Both the position numbers and the translations under genes were made by a program. 64,000 nucleotides of DNA, taken from NCBI RefSeq assembly GCF_910592395.1, contig NC_088323.1, positions 15,487,501-15,551,500 of the forward strand, written 5' to 3'. The notes beneath the pieces were generated by a model. It was given only the letters and a program-made list of their open reading frames with translations, had not been told where the DNA came from and ran no database searches. Origin of the DNA: Lineus longissimus. Taxonomy: Eukaryota; Nemertea; Pilidiophora; Heteronemertea; Lineidae. Within the stretch, counting starts at the first letter, position 1. Each line of letters opens with the position of its first letter. Shown here piece by piece: positions 45,245-57,200 of the stretch.

Positions 45245-48200
45245 CTACTTGGTTCGTTCGCTGAGAATCTTAAGGATTTCCGCACAGCTGTCCTGTGCGA
45301 GTTTCCACTCGCGATCAATGTCCTCGGTAGCCTGGAAATGAGACGGAAGAATTTGAGTGGACTAGCAAAACTGAGCATCTTATCCTTGACCTCAAAATGT
45401 CCACCAGAGTTGGGACTTCAATAGTAGATACTGCAAGCAGTGGACATTTTTCTGAAAATATTACGTACATGCAGGATTTTGAAACATCCATGTGACTCTT
45501 TGTGGGACATACCCGAATCAACAATCAATGAATCAAACATTTTTCATACGCACACATTATTGCCTGATTTTTTGTCCCCCTCCCCCTTGCATATGCATGT
45601 GTAGGCGAGAAAGAATGTGTAAGAGAGTACGCATGGGTAGGAGTACGCATGCGTAAGAGAGTACGCATGGCTAAGAGACTACGCATGCGTAAGAGAGTAC
45701 GCATGGGTAAGAGAGTACGCATGGGTAAGAGAGTACGCATGCGTAAGAGAGTACGCATGCGTAAGAGAGTACGCATTGGTAAGAGAGTACGCATGGGTAA
45801 AAGAGTACGCATGGGTAGGAGAGTAAGCATGGGTAAGAGAGTACGCATGCGTAAGAGAGTACACATTGGTAAGAGAGTACACATGCATACTTGTATCTCA
45901 CGTGTCGTTTGATCAGCTCTCGCTTGCACAAAAATACTTCTAAAATCCTTATTTTCAGCCCAATCTTGAAAATTCAAATATCTCCAGAGAGTCGAGACAG
46001 AGATCATTCCATTCCAGCTCTTGAATTTTGCATCAAGTAAGAGGAAAAAGTCTTAACTCCGTCTAAAATCAGAAATTTCATATCCTTGTCTTACTTACTT
46101 TGGCTTTGAATTCGTCATCCTTGATGTTATCTAAGTTGGTGTGGACATTACAATGTGCTCCGTACACACCCGTCTCAAGACTTTTGGCACTAACCTGGAA
46201 AATAATTATAAGTTCTTTCAATCCATCTTTTCAACAAAAAAAATTCATTTCCCCTACGATAATTGTATTTTTTTCTTCTTCAGCAACCGCTGTGCCCTTG
46301 GAGGCATTAGTGAGTTTCCGCATCGCTTACGATTACGATTACGATTTGTGTTTGACGTCATAAATTTTTGGTGCTACGTCGTCTCCAGCGAAATCGTCGA
46401 TGGTACTTTCGTCTCGTTCTTACGAGGATTCCGGCTGATCTTCGTAAGTCGAAAAACGATTACATGGATTAGCGAAAAGCCTATTTTCCACGCTACATAT
46501 CAAATTCAAGGTGAAATATTCATTGAAGAATACTTTAGATCATATCTGTCAAACATAGGAACTGCATTTAATTTGATCAACGGCGATTTTGATCATGTTT
46601 TAGCGCCCGAGAAAAGTGCTGCCAGAGCATGAGAGCAGAGTATAAGGCCTATACTACAGTACACCAAGTCGTTGGTGTGAATGCGGAAACAAAATTTCTG
46701 GTTCATGCCGGTTTTGAGAGTATTACGATTACGACTTTGAAATCGTAATCGTAATCGTAATCGTAAGCGATGCGGAAACTCCCTATTATTCACCAGGGAG
46801 TATTCCGCCTCGAAGGCAGGACGAGTGTCTTTACGTGCCACTACAGTTAGGCACCAATAGGGTTCATTGGCCTAGTGATTACGACTTTGGCCAGGGTAGA
46901 GTCCACGCAAGCTACTCATGTTTCTCACTTGGTGGGGTCTTTAACCTGCCCTGGCATAGACACCAGGTACAAAGAACCATGGTTTTAAGTCTCATTCGAA
47001 GGACTGTGAAGAAGCCAGGAATTTTTGTTCCCTGAAAGCCACGCCGGTTCATCCAGAAATACAATCCAAAGTTCTCCTAGGAATCGAACCCGGGCCCTAT
47101 GGTGGTAGCCAGCAGTGTTAACCACTAGGCTCTGGGTTCTCCCCGGGATTGAACCCAGGCCCTCTTGAGTGGTAGCCAGCAGTGTTAACCACTAGGCTCT
47201 GGGTTCTCCCTGGGATCGAACCCGGGCCCTATTGCGTGGTGGCCAGCAGTGTAAACCACTAGGCTCTGGGTTCTCCCCGGGATCGAACCCGGGCCCTATT
47301 GCGTGGTAGCCAGCAGTGTTGACCACTAGGCTCTGGGTTCTCCCCGGGATCGAACCCGGGCCCTATTGCGTGGTAGCCAGCAGTGTTGACCACTAGGCTC
47401 TTGGTTCTCCCCGGGATCGAACCCGGGCCCTATTGCGTGGTAGCCAGGAGTGTTAACCACTAGGCTCTGGGTTCTCCCCGGGATAGAACCCGGGCCCTAT
47501 TGCGTGGTAGCCAGCAGTGTTAACCACTGGGCTCTGGGTTCTCCCCGGGATCGAACCCGGGCCCTATTGCATGGTAACCAGCAGTGTTAACCACTAGGCT
47601 CTGGGTTCTCCCCGGGATCGAACCCGGGCCCTATTGCATGGTAACCAGCAGTGTTAACCACTAGGCTCTGGGTTCTCCCCGGGATAGGCAAATTACTCAC
47701 CTGAAGATCAGACTTGCAGTTGAAGTTACAGATCTCCGATAGTTCCTTAAGTTTTGGCCAGAGGGAGTTGGTGATCATGGCAACATTCATAGGGATGGCA
47801 ACGGCATTCTTCAAACCTTGTTGCATAGCCATCTCTCGGTTTTCCTGGTCATCGGGCGTGTTTTTTGGAAGCTTAAGTGTCATCTGGAAATATGAAAGAA
47901 ATATTGCATGTCTGGTCTTAAAGTGGTACTCTGTTTGTAGTTATAGTAGAACCTCTGTATTAAGGACAACCTCGGGACTGACAAATGCTGTCCTTAATAG
48001 AGAGGTGTCCTGATTAGAGAAGTCAAATTGAATGGAAACAACCAAGTTGGGGCCAAAACTAGTGTCCTTAATAGAGAGGTTGTCCTTAATAGAGAGGCGT
48101 CCTGATTAGAGAGGTCAAATTGAATGGAAACAACCAAGTTGGGGCCAAAACTAGTGTCCTTATTGGAGAGGTTGTCCCTAATAGAGAGGTGTCCGCTAAC

Positions 48201-51200
48201 AGGTTCCACTGTACTGACGTCCAGAAAATAGAAATGCAGTTAAAACACAATGCTGTACTGGAGTTATTATGCATGAAAATTTGCTGAAACTTGGTATTCA
48301 TAGTATTTGTATGTCTGTCTACATAACGGCAATGCTGGAATTTATATTTAGTAGAGTAGAACCTCCCTTAGTGGACACCACTCTATTAAGGACACCCTCT
48401 CTATTAAGGACACTCTCTCTATTAAGGACACCCTCTCTATTAAGGACACTCTCTCTATCAAGGACACTCTCTCTATTAAGGACACCCTCTCTATTAAGGA
48501 CACTATCTCTTTTAAGGACACCCTCTCTATTAATGACACTATCTCTATTAAAGACACTATCTCTATTAAGGACACCCTCTCTATTGAGGACACCCTCTCT
48601 ATTAAGGATACCTTCTCTATCAAGGACACAAGTTTTGGTCCCAAATTGGGTGTTTCCATTCAATTCGACCTCTCTAATTAGGACACCTCTCTATTAAGGA
48701 CACCCTCTCTATCAAGGACACAAGTTTTAGTCCCAAATTGGTCTTTCCAGTCAATTCGACCTCTCTAATCAGGACACCTCTCTAATCAGGACACCTTTTC
48801 GTTAATATGGAGGTGTGTCAAGTCTTTCTGCACTATGACCTTTAAATAAAGCTAGACTCGGCCTGTTGAGGATGGGGAGAACAGGTGCTAGCTCTGTAGG
48901 TTGCCATTCAGAACCTCGCCGATGACTTGATGATGTGTTGATTGCTTTGATACAGGCCTTTCGATAACATCATTTTCACACCGCTATACGGTGTAGGAAA
49001 TTTGGCATGTCCCCAAATTAGGCCCTGAAAAAATGTCCCCAAAATAGAAAAAAAAAAAAAAAAACTTTTTTTTTTGAAGGGGTAATTTGACCCCCTGAAG
49101 CGTTTTTTGACACCTTAAATGACCAAATCTCATCCTAAATGGCCCAATTTGATACTTTTCATCCTAAAATTATGAGTTTTCAGGTGCATGTGACAATGTC
49201 AGTCAATAAGGACGTCGATGTTCAGGCAAATTGGCACGACGAAATGTCCCCAAATTAAGCTAATAAGAAAAAAAACATGTCCCCAAAATAGGCTAAAAAA
49301 ATACAGGGTGTAGAGGTCTCCATGTAATTGAAAGGCCTGTGATACCAACCGAATCACAAAGGGGGGGCCAAACTCACCATGTAGTCGGCATAGGCCGCCG
49401 CATCAGCATCAATAAACTGTGTCAGATCTTTCATCACGGTATAGAACGGAGGAATCAGTTGCCTCATCTGTGCATCGAGAGACTCGTATTTTTTGTTTCC
49501 ATACGAGAGGAGTCCGACCATGGAACCTAGGGCAGCACCCTGAAAGAAAGTCTTCATTTGATTAAAGGGGGATTATAGGTGTATTGTGTACACGCCGGTC
49601 ACCTCATTCCCCCCTTCGGACAGAGATGGATCGTCCGCGATCCTACTTAGCGCTTCATGCGTCTCAGTACCGAACAACAAATCCAGAGCTCGCATCGCGT
49701 GGGAAGGTCTGCCAGATGTATTGTACGCGCCGGTCACCGATCCAAAGGTTGACCGGGCTCAACGTTGCTTAACTACCACTCTGGGGCCAACGCGCCAACC
49801 ACTGGGCCATAAAGGAATTCCCTCATGGCCGGCGGGTTAAGCCGTGCCATATACCTGGGGGTACTATACAATAGGCAGGAGGAGAGGGGTAATTTGGCCA
49901 CACTGTATGGGCCTAGGTCATGTCAGTCATCCCTTGGAGGAGAAAATACTCCCTGGAGAAAATCACCTCCGAGTGCAGATGGATTTCTGAAGAAGAAGAA
50001 ATCAAGGCTATAGTCGCAGTTCCACCTATCATAAAACCCCGTGTTTTTTCAAGACCCGTGTCTTCGCCGTGTGTCAAAAAACCCGGGGCGCACTTACACC
50101 TATCAGTGGTGTTAGATAATGGTTAATAGCCCTGGCGACAGGTGCGCTGTAGGTAGGGAGCTCTCCTGTGTTTCTTTCCCGTTGGAGGGGAATTTCGCAT
50201 GCGCAATACCGAGGCAACTACACCGCGCCATCTGTCGCCGGATCTTAGAACTTGCAATTGCCGTGTCTATTCAGATTCCACCTATCAAAAACTCGTGTTG
50301 AACACGGGTCTAAATTAGCCCCCGATTAGCCCCATCGAGCTCGATGGGGCTAATAGACACGGGGATTTGACACACGGGTCTATTTAGACATGGCAATTCA
50401 TAGGTGTGAGTGCAAAAGACACGGGGATTTGATAGGTGGAAGTACGACTATCTGTGTGACAAAAACGACAATGCACTTGCCAAGGACGATATGAGGGCAG
50501 CTACAGACCCACCACCTGGAGACGGGGTTCGTGAACCAACAGTCAGGACAAAGTTCTTCACCCCCATCATCGCCAAGGGGCCATCCTTGTCTTCCATTAC
50601 CATGTATCTGTAAGGAGAAGAATTCATTTCAACTGAAATTGACAAAGCAGGCATCTTGATAAAGCGCCAACGTGGGAATGAGACATGTTGGTTTACATTC
50701 AAAATGACCGCATCATGCCTAAAGAAAATTAATGAAGAACAATAGCATTCCGCGATGATGACATCACTGCAGCTGCTGCCCTCTATTTCCCCATCGCTGA
50801 ATTACAGGCAATGTCGGACAAACATGCGGTTTCGTAATGGATTCAGGCTTTCTAACTAGGGCAGTTAGATTCAATCTGGCACATGTCCGAGTGTTGGAAA
50901 TACTACATAATTGTTCTGAATATTTCTCTCTCTGACTCTATGGTATCAGTCATGCTAAAAACAATGCAGGGTCAAAGATAATTGACTTTGAAATAAGCTC
51001 AAATGTGTAGAAATAAGTGTCGATGTCCGACTGTCACGTGACTAAAACGTCATCAATATCTTATGCAAATGACCTTGTGAGCTATAAATAGTAACTTCGC
51101 GGAATGCTATAGAACAACATTGAGGGCCGAATTTACAAAGGGTGTTTAGCTTAAAACAGTGTTTAATGTCTGAATAGACAGAGTCAGGGCCTTGCAGAGT

Positions 51201-54200
51201 TTCTTCATGAAAACCGCATTAGGCCCTGAAACTGATTATGTAGAATTTACACGCGTCTAACTCTTAAACACCCTTCGTAAATTCGGCCCTGAATGATTGT
51301 AATCATAGGCCAGCCTAAATTTGAAAAGTCATGTCCAAAACTGCCTCATAACAATGGCAGAATCATTCTTAGCGCTCTGCAATGGTGTCATACTACCAGT
51401 GATGGCGCATGGTGGCAACCAGGGTCATTATCCTCGTGGCCAGGTACATCCCACCTCCAAGTTGTCCCTTTAAGGGAAGAAATGTGTGGTCGATATTTAT
51501 CAAAATGCTCATGACGACACATTTTGCCAGCCAGATGATCAAATGAAACTTGGAGGCCTTATTCTCCAGGGAGGATTCCTCCTCAAAGGCGGGATGAGTG
51601 TCTTTACGTGCCGCTACATTTAGGTCCCAATTGGATTTTTTGATTTGCCAAGTGACTTAGTTTTTTGCCAGACGTTTAGTCTATGTTAGCTCATGTTTCT
51701 GACTCTTTTGTAGGCCAAAAATTCTATTTTCTTCTTCAGCGTTCGCTCTGCACTTTGAGAGGCTTATTCTCCACGGAGTATTCCTCCTCCAAGGCGGGAT
51801 GAGTGTCTATACGTGCCACTACAGTTAGGCACCAATAGGGTTCATTGGCCTAGTGACAACAACTTTGGCCAGGGTAGAGTCCACGCAAGCTACTCATGTT
51901 TCTCACTAGGTGGGGTGTTTAACCCTGCCATGGCATAGACACCAGATACAAGGAGCCTCAGTTTTACGTCTCATTTGAAGAAATGTGAAGAGCCAGAATT
52001 TTAGTGCCGGGTAGCCATGCCAGTTTGTCATGCAGCGATATAAATCTGGGTTCTACCACAATCAAGCTTGACCCTATTGCATGGTACCCAGCAGTATTAA
52101 AGGGAATTTCGCACAACCAGTGTTTTAGCCGACTTTCGACATTTTCTCGGGCGATGAAAATACATATCCTCATTGCCTGTTTATAAGTCTAGCGCAGATC
52201 AATTATCCAGATTCAATTATCCAGATTCGCCCTGATGAACATGTGAGGGCCCGCAATAGGCTTCCATTCAGAAACTCACTCCCTTCTGTTTATGAGTACA
52301 GCACAGATCAGTAAGCTAGACTCGGCCTGATGAACATGTGGACAATAGGGCCAGCAATAGGGCTCCATTCAGAAACTCACTCTCTTCTGTTTATGAGTAC
52401 AGCACAGATCAGTAAGCTAGACTCAGCCTGATGAACATGTGGACAATAGGGCCTGCAATAGGCTTCCATTCAGAAACTCACTCCCTTCTGTTTATGAGTA
52501 CAGCACAGATCAGTAAGCTAGACTCAGCCTGATGAACATGTGGACAATAGGGCCCGCAATAGGCTTCCATTCAGAAACTCACTCCCTTCTGTTTATGAGT
52601 ACAGCACAGATCAGTAAGCTAGACTCAGCCTGATGAACATGTGGACAATAGGGCCTGCAATAGGGTTCCATTCAGAAATTCACTCTCTTCTGTTCATGAG
52701 TACAGCACAGATCAGTAAGCTAGACCCGGCCTGATGAACATGTGGACAATAGGGCCTGCAATAGCGCTCCATTCAGAAACTCACTCTCTTCTGTTTATGA
52801 GTACAGCACAGATCAGTAAGCTAGACTCAGCCTGATGAACATGTGGACAATAGGGCCTGCAATAGGGTTCCATTCAGAAACTCACTCCCTTCTGTTTATG
52901 AGTACAGCACAGATCAGTAAGCTAGACTCAGCCTGATGAACATGTGGACAATAGGGCCTGCAATAGGGCTCCATTCAGAAACTCACTCTCTTCTGTTTAT
53001 GAGTACAGCACAGATCAGTAAGCTAGACTCGACCTGATGAACACGTGGACAATAGGGCCTGCAATAGGGCTCCATTCAGAAACTCACTCTCTTCTGTTTA
53101 CGAGTACAGCACAGATCAGTAAGCTAGACTCAGCCTGATGAACATGTGGACAATAGGGCCAGCAATAGGCCTCTATTCAGAAACTCACTCCCTTCTGTTT
53201 ATGAGTACAGCACAGATCAGTAAGCTAGACTCGGCCTGATGAACATGTGGACAATAGGGCCAGCAATAGGGCTCCATTCAGAAACTCACTCTCTTCTGTT
53301 TATGAGTACAGCACAGATCAGTAAGCTAGACTCAGCCTGATGAACATGTGGACAATAGGGCCTGCAATAGGCTTCCATTCAGAAACTCACTCCCTTCTGT
53401 TTATGAGTACAGCACAGATCAGTAAGCTAGACTCAGCCTGATGAACATGTGGACAATAGGGCCTGCAATAGGCTTCCATTCAGAAACTCACTCCCTTCTG
53501 TTTATGAGTACAGCACAGATCAGTAAGCTAGACTCAGCCTGATGAACATGTGGACAATAGGGCCCGCAATAGGCTTCCATTCAGAAACTCACTCCCTTCT
53601 GTTTATGAGTACAGCACAGATCAGTAAGCTAGACTCAGCCTGATGAACATGTGGACAATAGGGCCTGCAATAGGGTTCCATTCAGAAATTCACTCTCTTC
53701 TGTTCATGAGTACAGCACAGATCAGTAAGCTAGACCCGGCCTGATGAACATGTGGACAATAGGGCCTGCAATAGCGCTCCATTCAGAAACTCACTCTCTT
53801 CTGTTTATGAGTACAGCACAGATCAGTAAGCTAGACTCAGCCTGATGAACATGTGGACAATAGGGCCTGCAATAGGGTTCCATTCAGAAACTCACTCCCT
53901 TCTGTTTATGAGTACAGCACAGATCAGTAAGCTAGACTCAGCCTGATGAACATGTGGACAATAGGGCCTGCAATAGGGCTCCATTCAGAAACTCACTCTC
54001 TTCTGTTTATGAGTACAGCACAGATCAGTAAGCTAGACTCGACCTGATGAACACGTGGACAATAGGGCCTGCAATAGGGCTCCATTCAGAAACTCACTCT
54101 CTTCTGTTTACGAGTACAGCACAGATCAGTAAGCTAGACTCAGCCTGATGAACATGTGGACAATAGGGCCAGCAATAGGGTTCCATTCAGAAACTCACTC

Positions 54201-57200
54201 TCTTCTGTTTATGAGTACAGCACAGATCAGTAAGCTAGACTCAGCCTGATGAACATGTGGACAATAGGGCCTGCAATAGGGTTCCATTCAGAAATTCACT
54301 CTCTTCTGTTTATGAGTACAGCACAGATCAGTAAGCTAGACTCAGCCTGATGAACATGTGGACAATAGGGCCTGCAATAGGGCTCCATTCAGAAACTCAC
54401 TCTCTTCTGTTTATGAGTACAGCACAGATCAGTGAGCTGGACTCAGCCTGATGAACATGTGGACAATAGGGCCTGCAATAGGGTTCCATTCAGAAACTCA
54501 CTCTCTTCTGTTTATGAGTACAGCACAGATCAGTAAGCTGGACTCAGCCTGATGAACATGTGGACAATAGGGCCTGTAATAGGGTTCCATTCAGAAACTC
54601 ACTCTCTTCTGTTTATGAGTACAGCACAGATCAGTAAGCTAGACTGACCTGATGAACATGTGGACAATAGGGCCTGCAATAGGGCTCCATTCAGAAACTC
54701 ACTCTCTTCTGTTTACGAGTACAGCACAGATCAGTAAGCTAGACTCAGCCTGATGAACATGTGGACAATAGGGCCTGCAATAGCGCTCCATTCAGAAACT
54801 CACGTATGACTTGATAATGCATTTTTGCTTTGATACCAACTGAGGTACGCAAATGCCATTGTATTGATGGTATGAAATTCACTTTAACCACTGGGCTACT
54901 GTTGTATAGTAATTGTAAAACCTTTCTTATGAGTAGCACTGTAATGTGTAATTCTTGGAATTAAGTGTGCGGGATTGTTGGAATTGGGGTCAGATAAGAT
55001 ACTGGTGGATAATCGTGGAAAATTCCCACGGTCTACTTATAATTCTTCATTCTCCCCAGCGTGATCAATTACGTGATCAATTACGTCAGCATTGATGCGG
55101 CTCCTCATTGGATGGAGACGCATCAACGATGCCCCCTGATTGGTGCAGACAAAGCTGCACGTGGATACAAAACAGCTGTCCGCACGCTCTCGGCGGAGAG
55201 AGAGAGAGAGAGAGTTAGTTATCAGAGTGATTACAGTTATTCCAGTCTCCGGAGTATTTCTAGTCACGTGCACAAATCGTCATCCCAACGAACTACTTTA
55301 TCAACTATGACTTTGGCGTGTTAAATCTTGTGAAGCAGTTTTAGAATAAAGGATTCGGACGTTAGAAGGCAAATTCAGGACTTCGTACTTTTGTGACCTG
55401 TGGAAATACATCACTATGAGTTGCCACAAAACTTACTCAATAATCCTATCTTTTGGATTAAATGCTGCGAGCGAGTCTAATCCGAGCCGATTAACTACCT
55501 GGAAGATAAACAGAATTAAAAATCAGATCCCAGCAAAATTATTTATAAATACTTGTACCGTATTTTGCTGCGTATAAGGCACAGCTTTTTGACCCAAGAA
55601 AGCCCTAAAATCGGGGGGGTGCGCGTTATACGAAGGTGCGTGTTATCTATGGCCTAGCCCTAGGAAGCCACCGAATGATCACAAGATTTTTTCCATCAAC
55701 TCATTTCTTTTGACGGCTTTTTTGGCTCGCAACCAAGTCGGCGCATTTTATATTTTTGCACGAAAGAAAAATCGGGAATATCGATGCACTTTGCATAGTT
55801 CACCGATGCTAACTCGCCTGTTCTGTACGCAATACACATTAGTATCCTCATTATCATTTCAGTTACTTCTATAAATGTTTTTGAGGGTCCTTAGCGGCAA
55901 TATTCAGAGCGTAGATGCGAGATAAATCCAAATCGATAAATCAGCTGATCGTGTGCCGCCATGATTTAACATCAAAGCGAGGCTTTTACGAAGGAAAGAT
56001 AGGCAGGGGGCATCTCAGAAAATGTACTGCGTGTTATACGTAGGTGCGCCTTATGTCTGGATTTTGTCTACGGACTCAATGGGTGCGCTTTATACCCCGA
56101 TGCGTTTTATACGCAGCAAAATACGGTACACTGATCGGACTTCCTGAATGAGATAAGTTGACGAAAGATTGTTTGCTGTCTTGAGAGAAATTTTCCTGAT
56201 TTCGCTTGTAAAGTAAGGTAATGAAAGACAACATTGTCAGTCCGGAGGGTGTCCTTATTAGAGAGGTTCTACTGTAAACTGATTGAAAGGTTCCCATATG
56301 ACTGGACTACCTGAGACAAGTTGTCAAAAGTTTGTTAACAATCTTGAAAAAAAATTCATGATTTCAGTTGTAGAGTTAGGTAATTCAGGTGCCTAATTTG
56401 GAAAGTTAGGTTAAAAAATATCAGGCAGATCATTTTTTGTGTGCCCCTTTGATTCAGCTCTTGCGGAACACAATTTTATTTTCATTTTTCCAAGAATTGA
56501 TATTTTTGATCAACTTACAAGTTTAATTTTTTGCTCTTCCTCAAGTATAAATAGATTCTCTTTCTCCATGTAATAGTCTGCTGCCTGGAGCATGGCTTTC
56601 AGAGGGAGGAGGCCAACAATCTGAGAACCAACCACGGCAAGATTCAATTCCTGAAACCAAATATTAGAGAGAGTTGGTATGAATAGACTGCCTGGAGCAT
56701 GGCTTTTAGAAGCAGACGCTCCATCCCATGGCAGTGTCAGATCTAACCCGGCCAACAGGCAATGGAATCATGCCATGTTTTAAAGGTGGTGAAAGACCAC
56801 GATTATCCAGCCCTTGATGGTTTAACTTAACACATTCAGCGCCGAACCACGTAGATCAACGTGGCCCAAATCCCCCCTCTTTGAGCTGGTTATCAAAGTC
56901 TCATGGACTTCATGAAAGAACTACGCCATCGCCATCTTCAGGGCAAAGCAGGAACTGAAAAGACCAAACCACTGAATAACAAAATAAGCTGTTCAGACAC
57001 CGGGAATTTTTAGGGGGGTCGGGGGGTGTTGGAAAAGGGGGTCATTTTGGTCATTTTTGGTCATTTTTCAACCAAAAAATGTAATGTCATAAAGGATTGT
57101 AGCTAATATAACTCTATTGATTCAAGAAGTCCTTGTGTGAAGATTCTTTGACCCCATTTCTCACCTTAGCATCCCTGACGCATTCTTCGTACACCCTGTG

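Noticed and set aside
46141-46632. 163-codon plus-strand open frame
   Set aside because: Crosses from an FTCD exon antisense through SINE sequence into the nested MITE; no domain recognised.
43041-47688. 67-base units considered as clusters of functional tRNA genes
   Set aside because: A- and B-box-like parts are present, but the units run together without terminators, do not close a standard acceptor stem and continue into a SINE body.
48269-48697. 142-codon open frame rich in [12 protein letters not shown]
   Set aside because: Translation of the expanded 17-base repeat inside a MITE.
13764-54805. Regular arrays (56, 101, 286 bases) considered as CRISPR
   Set aside because: Units are contiguous near-identical repeats with no variable spacers, in an intron-bearing eukaryotic sequence with no cas genes.
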